Under the pieces are notes generated by a model. It saw only the letters and a list, made by a program, of their open reading frames with translations, was not told where the DNA came from and searched no databases. A stretch of DNA of 64,000 nt, taken from the NCBI GenBank assembly GCA_963779485.1, contig CAVZYJ010000013.1, forward strand, positions 744,001 through 808,000, read 5' to 3'. Source of the DNA: CAVVJA01 sp963779485 (GTDB taxonomy: Bacteria; Actinomycetota; Actinomycetes; Mycobacteriales; Jatrophihabitantaceae). The position numbers and the translations under genes are program-made. Shown here one piece after another: positions 34,758 through 46,515 of this stretch; within the stretch, counting starts at the first letter, position 1; every line of letters starts with the position of its first letter.

Positions 34758-35642
34758 GTGAGGGCAGGCGCGCACGTCGTCTGCGTGGGCGATGTGATGG
34801 CGGACATCGTCGTCCGGCTGCCGGGTCCACTGGCGCCGCGATCCGACCGCCCCGCGGCGATAGAGCTCCGGGGTGGGGGTTCGGCCGGGAACACGGCAAG
34901 CTGGCTGCACCACCTGGGCACAAGGGTCACGTTGGTCGGCCGGATCGGACCCGTGAACGATCCGTTTCGCGCCACGGCGCTCGACGGCTTGTCCTCCGCG
35001 GTCGCTGCGGGGCTGGTGAGCGATCCGGCGCACCCGACCGGCCGATGCCTCGTGCTCGTGGCGCCGGACGGCGAACGCACGATGGTCCCGGATGTCGGCG
35101 CGAACGCGGCCCTGGTTCCGGCCGACCTCGCCGGGCACTTCGCGGCCGGGCGGCACCTGCACCTGTCGGGCTACCCGCTTCTCGGCCCAGCGCGCGCGGC
35201 GGGGCGCCGCGCCCTCGGCCTGGCTCGCGAGGCGGGCATGACGGTCTCGGTTGCCGCCGCCTCCGCGGCACCGCTCGCCCGCGTTGGCGCAGTCGCATTC
35301 CTCGACTGGATCGGCACCGACCTGATGCTGTTCGCCAACGTGGACGAGGCTCGGGTGCTCACCGGAGCCGCCGACCCCGAGACGGCCGCGGCAGTACTCG
35401 CTCGCCGGGTGCGGCTGGCGGTCGTCACGTGCGGCCGGCGTGGCGCCGTCGCGGCCGACCGGGCGGGAGCCGTGCGGGTGCCGACCAAGCCGATCGAGCC
35501 GCTCGACTCCACCGGTGCCGGTGACGCCTTCGCCGCCGGATGCCTGGACGCCCTGGGCCGCGGAGCCGATACCTGGGGCGCCCTCGTCGCCGGCAACTCG
35601 GCCGCCGCCAGCGCCTGCCGCAAGGTCGGCGGCCGCCCGTGA
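34758..35642 (+). CDS. psuK: PfkB-family sugar kinase, probable pseudouridine kinase
   Basis: The 294-residue product has PfkB features: VVCVGDVMADIVVRLPG, GGGSAGNTASWLHHLG for substrate binding and the catalytic anion hole LDSTGAGDAFAAGC. It lies one base after psuG, so pseudouridine phosphorylation to the PsuG substrate is the likely role, though ribokinase-like specificity cannot be excluded. It is convergent with uvrB with a 20-base gap. Confidence 0.86.
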   Translation: MRAGAHVVCVGDVMADIVVRLPGPLAPRSDRPAAIELRGGGSAGNTASWLHHLGTRVTLVGRIGPVNDPFRATALDGLSSAVAAGLVSDPAHPTGRCLVLVAPDGERTMVPDVGANAALVPADLAGHFAAGRHLHLSGYPLLGPARAAGRRALGLAREAGMTVSVAAASAAPLARVGAVAFLDWIGTDLMLFANVDEARVLTGAADPETAAAVLARRVRLAVVTCGRRGAVAADRAGAVRVPTKPIEPLDSTGAGDAFAAGCLDALGRGADTWGALVAGNSAAASACRKVGGRP

Positions 35643-35662
35643 CCCGGTGACCCACGCTGGCG

Positions 35663-37831
<2,169 letters not shown>

Positions 37832-37837
37832 GAGCCC

Positions 37838-37860
37838 ACGGTACGGCTCGGCACCGACAA
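37838..37860 (-). promoter_or_regulatory. RecA-NDp-type (PafBC) DNA-damage promoter before uvrB
   Basis: On the minus strand TTGTCGGTG, an 8-base spacer and TACCGT give an exact match to TTGTCRGTG-N8-TANNNT, the LexA-independent damage promoter of mycobacteria. The -10 hexamer ends 6 bases before the uvrB ATG, so the transcript would start at or near the A of the start codon. Confidence 0.72.
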
Positions 37861-37898
37861 CCCACGGGCGCCACAGGTTGCTCGGACAGACTGGCGAC

Positions 37899-38654
37899 AT
37901 GACGGCACAGGGGGCGAGGCGCGGCAACCCGGCGCACCCGTCCGGGAGCGGCTCGAGCGCGTCGCGCATTACCCGGCTGTCCCGAACGGTCTGGGCCTGG
38001 GTGCGATCCGCACCCGGCACCTACATCTGGTACCTGGTGCTGGCGGTCAACACCATCGTCCTGCTGCAAATGTCGCCTGCCTTCCGACAGCACTTTCTCG
38101 TCGACCACAGCACCAATCTCGCCAACCTCAGCCACGATCCGCTGCGCGTCCTCGTGGTGAGCGCCCTGTGGACCGACTCGCCCCGGCCCCTGTACTACCT
38201 CGCGGTCTTTACGCTCTTCCTCGCGATCGCCGAGCGCTGGCTGGGCACCCTCCGGTGGTTCGCGGTGGTCGTCGCCGGGCACATCGGCGCGACCCTGCTC
38301 ACCGCCGGAGGCATCGCCGTAGCGATCGAGATGGGTCTGGCCCCCCGGTCGCTCCGCCACGTGGTCGATGTCGGCGTCAGCTATGGGTTCGCGGCGGTCG
38401 CGGGGGTGTTGACCTTCTACCTGGCCCGGGGTATGTGGCGCTGGGCTTACCTCGCGGCCGGGCTCACGCTCACCATCGCCGCCGTGGCCGCGACCGGGTC
38501 GTTCACGTCCGTCGGGCATCTGAGCGCGTTCTGCATCGGCCTCGCCATGTACCCGATGACGCGGGGGCGCCCGCGCTGGGATCCCACCGTCACCGCCCGC
38601 CGTCTGCGAGCGCGGAGACAGGCGCGGCCGGCTTCGGTTCAGATGACGCCCTGA
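37899..38654 (+). CDS. rhomboid-like integral membrane protein
   Basis: The 251-residue product has about 6 membrane helices. Helix 4 region holds DVGVSYGFAAVAG, where Ser could be the nucleophile, and a later helix holds TSVGHLSAFCIG, with a possible catalytic His. This is the layout of the actinobacterial rhomboid-like family; whether it is an active intramembrane protease is not certain, because the canonical GxSG is not present. ATG 37899 is chosen over 37782, which lies within the uvrB start. The gene is divergent from uvrB. Confidence 0.75.
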   Translation: MTAQGARRGNPAHPSGSGSSASRITRLSRTVWAWVRSAPGTYIWYLVLAVNTIVLLQMSPAFRQHFLVDHSTNLANLSHDPLRVLVVSALWTDSPRPLYYLAVFTLFLAIAERWLGTLRWFAVVVAGHIGATLLTAGGIAVAIEMGLAPRSLRHVVDVGVSYGFAAVAGVLTFYLARGMWRWAYLAAGLTLTIAAVAATGSFTSVGHLSAFCIGLAMYPMTRGRPRWDPTVTARRLRARRQARPASVQMTP

Positions 38655-38665
38655 GCGCCGGTTCC

Positions 38666-38711
38666 GTGATCTTGGACTTCTCATCGGCCCAGGGCACTAG
38701 CCCAAGATCAC
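38666..38711. repeat. dispersed palindromic element, copy 3
   Basis: GTGATCTTGGACTT (38666-38679) is followed by a right arm ending CCAAGATCAC (38702-38711), so 10 bp pair. It lies 11 bases after the rhomboid-like stop, between convergent genes. The right flank GAAC extends similarity to the AAGATCACGAA repeats next to copy 4. Confidence 0.72.
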
Positions 38712-38750
38712 GAACGCGCGATCGGCTGCCGACGCCGACTGACTCCCCCG

Positions 38751-39734
38751 TCACGCCGCCTGTTGACCGTCTATCAGCCGGGTCCGGATGAGGCTCGCCA
38801 CCGTCGTCACGGTCAAGATGCCGATGATCACCACCAGGGACAGCCAGATCGGTATGTCGGGCGCCCAGGAGACCGGCTCGCCGCCGTTGACGAATGGCAG
38901 GGTGTTGTCGTGCAAGGCGTGCAGCACGAGCTTCACGCCGATGAAGCCCAGTAATACGGCCAGCCCCAGGCTCAAGTACACCAATCGCTTGAGCAGGCCC
39001 CCGAGCAGGAAATACAGCTGGCGCAGCCCCATCAACGCGAAGATGTTCGCCGTGAGCACGAGGTAAGGCTCCGCCGTGATCCCGTAGATCGCCGGGATGG
39101 AATCCAGCGCGAAGAGCAGATCCGTCGTCCCCAGCGCGACGACGACCAAGAGCATTGGCGTGACCAGGCGCTTTCCCGCCTGCTTCACGGTGAGCTTGGC
39201 GCCGTGAAAGTCTTCGGTGGAAGGCACCCGGCGACGGAGCCATCGCACCGCTCGGCTCTCGTGGTACTCGTCCTCTTCCTTGCTCTCGCCCGCCAATTTT
39301 GCCGCCGTATACAAGAGGAACGCACCGAACAAATAGAAAATCCAACTGAAGGTCGAGATCGCCGCGGCGCCAACGGCGATGAACACACCGCGCAACACTA
39401 GGGCGACCACGATCCCGACGAGCAATGCGTGCTGCTGCAATTCACGAGGAACGTTGAGCTTGGCGATGATGACCAGGAACACGAACAGGTTGTCGATGGA
39501 GAGCGAATACTCAGTTAGCCAGCCACCGAGGAACTGCGCCGCATAGTGGGGCCCGCTGATCACGAAGACTCCGGCGCAGAATAGCAAGGCAGCACCGATG
39601 AAGAACACAAGATCTCGGGTGACTTCTCGCATCGACGGTTCGTGCGGACGACGGCCGACGACGAACACGTCCACGGCAAGAAACCCGAGTGCGACTACGA
39701 GTGTGACGACCCACACCCATGGCGCTACGTGCAC
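38751..39734 (-). CDS. TerC/Alx-family membrane protein, probable Mn2+ exporter
   Basis: The 327-residue product has about 9 membrane helices and the TerC signatures EYSLSIDNLFVFLVI and ALGTTDLLFALDSIPAI, whose acidic residues bind metal. Members such as Alx and MeeF export manganese. The GTG at 39734 has GGAGGAG just before it, which sets the start against a longer frame to 39878 that would run through the riboswitch. A yybP-ykoY Mn2+ riboswitch precedes the gene, directly supporting manganese control. Confidence 0.9.
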   Translation of the reverse strand: MHVAPWVWVVTLVVALGFLAVDVFVVGRRPHEPSMREVTRDLVFFIGAALLFCAGVFVISGPHYAAQFLGGWLTEYSLSIDNLFVFLVIIAKLNVPRELQQHALLVGIVVALVLRGVFIAVGAAAISTFSWIFYLFGAFLLYTAAKLAGESKEEDEYHESRAVRWLRRRVPSTEDFHGAKLTVKQAGKRLVTPMLLVVVALGTTDLLFALDSIPAIYGITAEPYLVLTANIFALMGLRQLYFLLGGLLKRLVYLSLGLAVLLGFIGVKLVLHALHDNTLPFVNGGEPVSWAPDIPIWLSLVVIIGILTVTTVASLIRTRLIDGQQAA

Positions 39735-39779
39735 ATCTCCTCCGGCCAACCTCACACGCGCGACACGCGCGCTAACGGT

Positions 39780-39903
39780 CGCCAGAGGTCTCACCCACCC
39801 ATACAGACCGGTCACGGTCCAGGGCCGGATCCCCGGGCCGCGTAACGGTTGCGGCCGTGATGACGAGGACTCCGCCAAATATCCTGGGGTTACTCCCCTC
39901 CAG
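39780..39903 (-). ncRNA. yybP-ykoY manganese riboswitch
   Basis: On the minus strand the leader begins with GAGGGGAGTAACCCC and ends with GGTGAGACCTCTGGCG, the two conserved loop-1 and loop-3 strands of the yybP-ykoY aptamer; CGTCATCACGG lies between them. The aptamer ends 46 bases before the terC start. Binding of Mn2+ should turn expression on. The GTTAGCGCGCGTG stretch after it may be the switching helix. Confidence 0.85.
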
Positions 39904-40036
39904 ACGCATCCGAGTATACCGGCCGGACCGTGACCGCCGTCGCCGGAAGATCCCTGTTGTGCGCATCCCTCCCTGATCTGGCAGGCTCAAAGGCAGCCAA
40001 ACAGCGGCCCGGGCCCCATCTCTTGGAGGGAGCGCG

Positions 40037-42146
40037 ATGCAGATCTGGCCTGGAACGGCGTATCCCCTGGGCGCGACCTACGACGGTTCCGGCACCAATT
40101 TCACGCTGTTCAGTGAGGTCGCCGAACGAGTCGAGCTGTGCTTGTTCGACGCCGAGGGTGCCGAGGAGCGGTTCGACCTTCCTGACATGGACGGCTTCGT
40201 CTGGCACGCGTTCCTTCCGGGGGTGGAGCCCGGTCAGAGATACGGCTATCGGGTGCACGGCCCCTACGACCCGTCCCGAGGCCACCGGTGCAATCCGAAC
40301 AAGCTCCTGCTCGATCCGTACGCGAAAGCCATTGACGGCACCTTCCACTGGGGCCAGGCGACTCTTCTCCTACAACTTCGGCGATCCGCACAGTCGCAAC
40401 GACGAGGATTCCGCCGGAGCGATGCCGAAATCGGTCGTCATCAATCCGTTCTTCGACTGGGGGGTCGACCGGCCGCCGAAGCGGCAGTACGCGGAATCCG
40501 TGATCTACGAGGCGCATGTGAAGGGATTCACGTACCAGCATCCGGAGATCCCGGCCGAGCTGCGGGGCACGTACGGGGCGATCGCCTACCCGGTTGTGAT
40601 CGATCACCTGCGCTCCCTCGGGGTGACCGCCATCGAGCTCATGCCGGTGCATCACTTTGCCAACGACGCGACGTTGATCGACCGAGGCCTGTCGAACTAC
40701 TGGGGCTACAACACGATCGGATTCTTCGCTCCGGACAGCAAGTACAGCTCGAGCACCCACCCCGGAAGCCAGGTTCAGGAGTTCAAGTCACTGGTCCGCG
40801 AGCTGCACGCCGCCGACATCGAAGTGATCCTCGACGTGGTCTACAACCACACGGCGGAGGGCAACCATTTGGGGCCCACGTTGTGCTTCAAGGGCATCGA
40901 CAACGCCGCGTATTACCGGCTGGTCGACAACGATCAGCAGTTCTATATGGACTACACCGGAACGGGCAACACGCTCAACGTGCAGCACCCGCACGTCCTG
41001 CAGCTGATCATGGATTCATTGCGATATTGGGTGACCGACATGCATGTCGACGGGTTCCGGTTCGACTTGGCGGCGACACTCGCGCGCGAATTCTACGACG
41101 TCGAACGGTTGTCCAGCTTTTTCGAGCTTGTCCAGCAAGACCCGACCGTAAGCCAGGTCAAACTGATCGCTGAGCCGTGGGACGTAGGCCCTGGTGGATA
41201 TCAGGTCGGAAACTTTCCGCCGCAATGGACGGAATGGAATGGCAAGTATCGCGACACTGTTCGTGACTTCTGGCGCGGCGAAGCGGCGACCCTGGGTGAG
41301 TTCGCATCTCGACTTACTGGGTCGGCGGACCTGTACGAGCACTCGGCCCGGCGCCCGGTCGCATCGATCAACTTTGTCACTGCCCATGACGGCTTCACCC
41401 TGCGGGATCTCGTCTCCTACAACGAGAAACACAACGAGGCGAACGAGGAAGGCAATCGGGACGGAGAGAGCCACAACCGATCGTGGAACTGCGGGCACGA
41501 GGGACCGACGGACGATCCCGAGATCAACGCGCTGAGGGCGCGCCAGCAGCGAAATTTCCTCGCAACCCTGTTGCTGTCCCAGGGCGTTCCGATGATCTGT
41601 CATGGAGACGAACTCGGCCGCACCCAGCAGGGCAACAACAACGGGTTCTGCCAGGACAATGAGCTGACCTGGATCGACTGGAAGAACCTCGATGTCGACC
41701 TGCTTGCCTTCACTCGCTACGTATCCTTGCTCCGCCACGACCACCCGGTGTTCCGCCGGCGTCGGTTCTTCGACGGCCTGCCGGTCGGTCGCCGAGGCCG
41801 CAAGGGACTGCCCGACATCGCTTGGCTGCGTCCGGATGGAAGCCAGATGACCGTGGAGGACTGGGGATCGGGCTTCGGTCGAGCGGTCGCGGTTTTTCTC
41901 AACGGGCAGGGCCTGGCCGACCGAGATAGCCGCGGCGAACGCGTCGTCGATGATTCGTTCGTGCTGTGCTTCTCGGCCCACCACGAGCATCTCCACTTCA
42001 CCCTTCCGCCTGCGTCCTACGGCCGGAACTGGCAGGTCGTGCTGGACACGATGAATCCCGATGTGGGCGACGAGCAGGTGCTGCGGTACCGCCAGCGGGT
42101 GGACGTCGGACCACGGGCGCTGGTCGTTCTGCAGCGGATCGATTGA
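40037..42146 (+). pseudogene. glgX: glycogen debranching enzyme GlgX/TreX, frameshifted
   Basis: ATG 40037 has GGAGGGAGCGCG upstream and encodes the CBM48 N-terminus (WPGTAYPLGATYDGSGTNF). At 40361 an extra A shifts the frame: before it the protein reads TFHWGQA, after removing it LFSYNFGDP follows, giving a full GlgX of about 702 residues. The second part has the GH13 motifs DVVYNHTAEG, DGFRFDLAA, LIAEPWD and FVTAHDGFTL. It removes branches from glycogen so that TreY/TreZ can convert the chains to trehalose. It overlaps treY by one base. Whether the shift is real or a read error is open. Confidence 0.85.
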
Positions 42147-44425
42147 TGCCCCCTGCATCCACGTATCGGCTGCAAGTACGGGCCGCGTTCACGCTGTTCG
42201 ATGTCGTCTCGATCCTCGACTACCTGACCGACCTCGGGGTCGGGGCGGTCTATCTCTCGCCGTTGCTCCGCGCACTGAGCGGCTCCGAACATGGCTACGA
42301 CGTGGTCGACTTCACGACGATCGATCCGGCCCGCGGCGACGACCCCGGCTGGGCACGACTCGTGACCGAGGTGCGGCGCCGACCGCTACAGATCGTGGTG
42401 GACATCGTGCCCAACCACGCCGGCGTCGCTGAGCCAAGTCAGAACGCGGCGTGGTGGGACGTCCTGCGCTTGGGCCGCGATTCGCACTACGCGGGCTGGT
42501 TCGACATCGACTGGACGTGTGGTCGCATCCGGCTGCCCGTCCTCGGCGACGATCGCGACGCCCTCGCCGCGCTGCGCGTCGTCGACGGCGAGCTGCGCTA
42601 CTACGATCACCGGTTCCCCATTGCGCCGGGAACGGGGCCTGGACCGGGCGAGAACGCCGGCGCCGTGCACGATCGGCAGCACTACGAGCTCGTGAGCTGG
42701 CGGCGAGCCGACGAGGACCAGAGCTATCGGCGCTTCTTCGCCGTCACCAGCCTGGCCGGGCTACGGGTCGAGGATCCCGCGGTGTTCGACGCGACGCACC
42801 AGGAGATCGTGCGTTGGGTGCGCGACGATGGGGTGAGCGGGCTCCGGGTCGATCACCCGGACGGCCTGGCTGACCCAACCGGCTACCTGCGGCGACTGCG
42901 CGCGGCCGTTCCCCACGCCTGGCTCACGGTCGAGAAGATTCTGGAGCCCGGCGAACGGCTGCCGCGCGCCTGGCCGGTCGACGGCACGACCGGGTACGAC
43001 GCGCTGGCCGAAGTGGGCGGGGTGTTCGTCGACCCGGCCGGTGAGGAGCCGCTCGACCGGATCTACCGCGAGCTCACCGGTGATGAGCGTCCCTTCGCCG
43101 ACCACGCCGCCGAGGGAAAGCGCCTAGTCGCCACGACAATCTTGCGGGCCGAGGTGAACCGCCTGGCCCGGTTGGTGCCCGACGTGTCGCAGGCCCCGGA
43201 CGCTCTGACCGAGCTGCTGGTCGCCATGCCGGTGTATCGCTCCTACCTGCCGATCGGCGCCGAGTACCTCGGCGAGGCGATCACCTGCGCGAAACGGCGC
43301 CGGCCGGATCTCGCGGCCGTCATCACCACACTCGCGGGGCGGCTGCGCGATCCCGCCGACGAGCTGAGCCGGCGGTTCCAGCAGGTGTCCGGCGCGGTCA
43401 TGGCCAAAGGCGTCGAGGACACGGCGTACTACCGGTACGCCCGGTTCATCGCGTTGAACGAGGTGGGCGGCGATCCGGCCCGATTCGGGCTTGGCCGCGA
43501 TGAGTTCCACGCCGCCGCGCAGCGGCGGCTCGCCGACTGGCCGGCGGGAATGACGACCCTCATGACGCATGACACCAAGCGGGGCGAGGACGTCCGCGCT
43601 CGGCTGGCCGTACTGGCCGAGCTGCCGACCGAGTGGGCCACGCTCGCCCGCCAGTTGCACCGGCTGGTGGCGGTACCCAATCGAGCCTTCGGCTACCTGC
43701 TCTGGCAGACGGTGGTCGGCGCCGGGTTGATCTCGCGCGAGCGGCTGCACGCCTATGCCGAGAAGGCGATGCGCGAGGCGTCGGATGGAACCGGCTGGAC
43801 CGATCCGGTGGCCTCGTTCGAAGCCGCCGTTCACACGGCTGTCGACGCCTGCTACGACGATCCAGGGGTGAACGCCTCGATCGCCGACTTCGTGAGCCGG
43901 ATCGAGCCCTTCGGTTGGAGCAACGCTCTCGGCCAGAAGGTCGTAGCCCTGACGATGCCCGGCGTTCCGGACGTCTACCAGGGCACCGAGTGGTGGGACG
44001 ACTCGCTCGTCGATCCGGACAATCGCCGCGGGGTCGACTTCGGGGCTCGCCGGTCGATGCTGCGCGCCCTCGACGCGGCCGGCCAGCCGCCTCCCGTCGA
44101 CCGCACCGGCGCCGCCAAGCTGTGGGCGACGTCCCGCACCCTGCGACTCCGGCGGGATCGACCCGAGCTGTTCGCCGACTATCGGCCCGTTCCGGTCCAT
44201 GGGCGCGCCGCGGGCCACGCGCTGGCCTTCGACCGCGGAGGCGCAGTCACCGTGGCCACGATCCGGCCCGTCGGCCTGCAGCGGTCCGGAGGCTGGGACG
44301 ACACGACCCTCGACCTCGAGCACGAGCTCGAAGACGCGCTGACCGCTCGCCGCCACGCCGGACGGGTGGCGCTGGCCGACCTGCTCGCCCGTTACCCGGT
44401 CGCTGTCCTCGTGCCGCCGCGCTGA
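42146..44425 (+). CDS. treY: maltooligosyl trehalose synthase
   Basis: The 759-residue product starts PPASTYRLQVRAAFTLFDV, has DIVPNHAGVAEPSQN, GLRVDHPDGLADP with the nucleophile, VEKILEPGERLP with the acid, and THDTKRGEDVRARL, all TreY features of GH13. It turns the reducing-end bond of maltodextrins into an alpha,alpha-1,1 bond. ATG 42146 overlaps the glgX TGA as TGATG, so coupling to glgX is expected. Unlike its two partner genes this frame is intact. Length is normal. Confidence 0.95.
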   Translation: MPPASTYRLQVRAAFTLFDVVSILDYLTDLGVGAVYLSPLLRALSGSEHGYDVVDFTTIDPARGDDPGWARLVTEVRRRPLQIVVDIVPNHAGVAEPSQNAAWWDVLRLGRDSHYAGWFDIDWTCGRIRLPVLGDDRDALAALRVVDGELRYYDHRFPIAPGTGPGPGENAGAVHDRQHYELVSWRRADEDQSYRRFFAVTSLAGLRVEDPAVFDATHQEIVRWVRDDGVSGLRVDHPDGLADPTGYLRRLRAAVPHAWLTVEKILEPGERLPRAWPVDGTTGYDALAEVGGVFVDPAGEEPLDRIYRELTGDERPFADHAAEGKRLVATTILRAEVNRLARLVPDVSQAPDALTELLVAMPVYRSYLPIGAEYLGEAITCAKRRRPDLAAVITTLAGRLRDPADELSRRFQQVSGAVMAKGVEDTAYYRYARFIALNEVGGDPARFGLGRDEFHAAAQRRLADWPAGMTTLMTHDTKRGEDVRARLAVLAELPTEWATLARQLHRLVAVPNRAFGYLLWQTVVGAGLISRERLHAYAEKAMREASDGTGWTDPVASFEAAVHTAVDACYDDPGVNASIADFVSRIEPFGWSNALGQKVVALTMPGVPDVYQGTEWWDDSLVDPDNRRGVDFGARRSMLRALDAAGQPPPVDRTGAAKLWATSRTLRLRRDRPELFADYRPVPVHGRAAGHALAFDRGGAVTVATIRPVGLQRSGGWDDTTLDLEHELEDALTARRHAGRVALADLLARYPVAVLVPPR

Positions 44426-44546
44426 GCTGTCCCCCGATCGGTGGACCCGGCTTTCCGCCGGTGGATCGACCGCTCACCCGACGGTGCCGGGAGGTTTCCG
44501 CAGCGAGGCTGGCCTTATCAGCCACCGCGCACGAGGAGCCACCGAA

Positions 44547-44750
44547 ATGACCAGCATCACCGCCACCGTCCGGAGCCATCGCCGCACCTACGCGCCGGTC
44601 GGAGCCCTCATCGTCGTGGCTCTCGCGATCGTCGCCCTGCTCGTCGTCAAGACCGGCCCGGCCCACGATCTGCACGACCTGGTCAACTCCTACCACCACC
44701 TGCCGCATCTCATTCGGCTCCTCCTCGGTGCCGGCCACTTCGGCAGCTGA
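44547..44750 (+). CDS. small single-helix membrane protein, unknown
   Basis: ATG 44547 follows GAGGAG by about 9 bases. The 67-residue product has a basic N-terminus, one hydrophobic helix (about residues 17-37) and a His-rich C-terminal part with HDLHDLVNSYHHLPHLIR. No family is recognised. It stands alone between treY and the DGPF gene, and could be spurious. Confidence 0.45.
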   Translation: MTSITATVRSHRRTYAPVGALIVVALAIVALLVVKTGPAHDLHDLVNSYHHLPHLIRLLLGAGHFGS

Positions 44751-44865
44751 CGATCCGGGTGACCTGGGCCAGCGGTCCCAGCGGCCATCTGTCGATCCCG
44801 GACTAGCCCGCTCGTCGGGTCTGGTGAAGGCTCGATGAGTAGGCCGCATCCGAAGGGGACGAACC

Positions 44866-45213
44866 ATGCCGCAGTACCTGATCCTGTTGTACGAAGACGA
44901 GCAGTCCTGGGCCGAGGCCGGCGACGGCATGGCCGCCGAGATGCTGGCCGCGCATCGGGCGTTCGGCGAGCGGTACCACGACTCGCTCCAGGGTGGCTCC
45001 GCCCTGCAGCCCCAAGCGACCGCGACGACCATCCGGGGCTGGAACACGACTACTCCGACCGTGACCGACGGCCCTTTCGCGGAGACGAAGGAAGCGCTCG
45101 GTGGCTTCTACCTCGTCGACGCCGCGGACCTGGACGAAGCGTTGGCGATCGCCAAGGAGGTGCCCGCGCCGTTCGGCGGGGTCGAGGTGCGCCCGATCCG
45201 GGTGCTCGACTGA
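44866..45213 (+). CDS. YCII/DGPF-domain protein
   Basis: The 115-residue product has YLILLYEDE at the start and VTDGPFAETKEALGGFYLVD, the DGPF signature of YciI-like proteins. Such small proteins are the constant partners of ECF42 sigma factors, one of which follows with at most a 4-base overlap or short gap. They bear a ferredoxin-like fold with unknown activity and have been proposed to take part in the response controlled by the sigma factor. GAAGGGGA precedes the ATG. Confidence 0.9.
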   Translation: MPQYLILLYEDEQSWAEAGDGMAAEMLAAHRAFGERYHDSLQGGSALQPQATATTIRGWNTTTPTVTDGPFAETKEALGGFYLVDAADLDEALAIAKEVPAPFGGVEVRPIRVLD

Positions 45214-45248
45214 TCGGGGCCGCAGATCCCGCCGGCGCCGCCGTCGCG

Positions 45249-46490
45249 GTGGCGGTCGCGGACGCCCATCGGCGCGAATGGGCGTTCGTCCTCGCCGCGA
45301 CCGTGCGCGTGGCCCGGGATCTGGATCTGGCCGAGGAGTGCGTCCAGGACGCCTACGCGCAGGCGCTGCGTACCTGGGCGTCCCGCGGCATCCCGGCCTC
45401 CCCGGGCGCCTGGCTCACGACAGTGGCTCGCCGGCGGGCCATGGACGTGCTGCGGCGCGACGCGACGCTGCGGCGAGCCCTCCCGCTGCTCCTGATCGAC
45501 GATCGGCCCGGCGCTGAGGCCGAGATTGCCGAGGACCACATCGGCGATGATCGGCTCCGGCTCGTGTTCACCTGTTGCCATCCGGCTCTCGCCGAGACCA
45601 GCCAGGTGGCCTTGACGCTGCGGCTGCTCTGCGGGCTCACGACCGCCGAGGTGGCGCGCGCGTTCCTCGTCAGCGAGTCCACGATGGCCGCTCGGATCAC
45701 GCGGGCGAAGCACAAGATCGCGGCGGCAGGCATCGCCTACCGGGTGCCCCCGCCGGAGGAACTGCCCGCGCGGGTCGACGCGGTCTTGACCGTCATCCAC
45801 CTCGTCTTCACGACTGGGCACACCGCTCCGGCCGGCTCCGACCTGGTGCGGCGCGACCTGGTTGAGCGCGCCCTCGACCTGGCCCGGATGTTGGCCACGC
45901 TCCTGCCGGACGACCCGGGCGTCCTCGGGTTGCTGGCGCTCATCCTCCTCACCGACGCGCGACGGGACACCCGGTTACGAGTCGACGGAGGCGTGCAGCT
46001 ACTGGCCGACCAGGATCGAACGCAGTGGGACCAGGCCGCGATCCGGGAGGGGGTCCGGTTGGTCAGGTGCGCCCTACGGCACCGGCCGCCGGGCCGGTTC
46101 GCGTTGATGGCCGCGATCGCGGCCGTACACAGCGAGGCGCCGACCTGGGACGACACCGATTGGCACGAGATCGTCGGCCTCTACGACGTGCTCGTGCAGA
46201 TCTGGCCATCGCCCGTCGTGGCCCTCAATCGAGCGGTCGCGGTGGGGTTCGAGCAGGGCCCGGAAGCGGGCCTCGCGGCCCTGGAGCCGCTGACCGCCGA
46301 GCCACAGCTCGCCGGCTATGGCTACCTGGCCGCGGCCCGGGCCGACTTCCTGCGCCGTCTCGGCCGCGACGCCGAGGCTCGGCCGGCCTACGAGGAGGCC
46401 CTGCTGATGACCGAGAACCACGCCGAGCAGCAGTTCCTCGCCGGTCGGCTGGCCGAGTTCACCGATCAGCGCCACCGCCTGAGCCCATGA
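45249..46490 (+). CDS. ECF42-type RNA polymerase sigma factor with C-terminal TPR-like extension
   Basis: The product carries sigma-70 regions 2 and 4 in the first 170 residues (DLAEECVQDAYAQALRTW; LRLLCGLTTAEVARAFLVS with the helix-turn-helix) followed by a long extension with helical repeats (WDDTDWHEIVGLYDVLVQ, NRAVAVGFEQGPEAGLAAL, AYEEALLMTENHAEQQFLA). This layout and the DGPF neighbour define the ECF42 group, which has no anti-sigma factor and uses its C-terminal extension. The start is unsure: GTG 45249 is the first standard codon, but a CTG at 45210 overlapping the DGPF stop would add 13 residues. Confidence 0.9.
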   Translation: MAVADAHRREWAFVLAATVRVARDLDLAEECVQDAYAQALRTWASRGIPASPGAWLTTVARRRAMDVLRRDATLRRALPLLLIDDRPGAEAEIAEDHIGDDRLRLVFTCCHPALAETSQVALTLRLLCGLTTAEVARAFLVSESTMAARITRAKHKIAAAGIAYRVPPPEELPARVDAVLTVIHLVFTTGHTAPAGSDLVRRDLVERALDLARMLATLLPDDPGVLGLLALILLTDARRDTRLRVDGGVQLLADQDRTQWDQAAIREGVRLVRCALRHRPPGRFALMAAIAAVHSEAPTWDDTDWHEIVGLYDVLVQIWPSPVVALNRAVAVGFEQGPEAGLAALEPLTAEPQLAGYGYLAAARADFLRRLGRDAEARPAYEEALLMTENHAEQQFLAGRLAEFTDQRHRLSP

Positions 46491-46515
46491 TCCTCGGCCC
46501 ACTGCGTCTTTGCCG

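Noticed and set aside
37832..38020. Longer uvrB start giving 785 residues
   Set aside because: The added part overlaps the rhomboid-like gene and lies upstream of the damage promoter.
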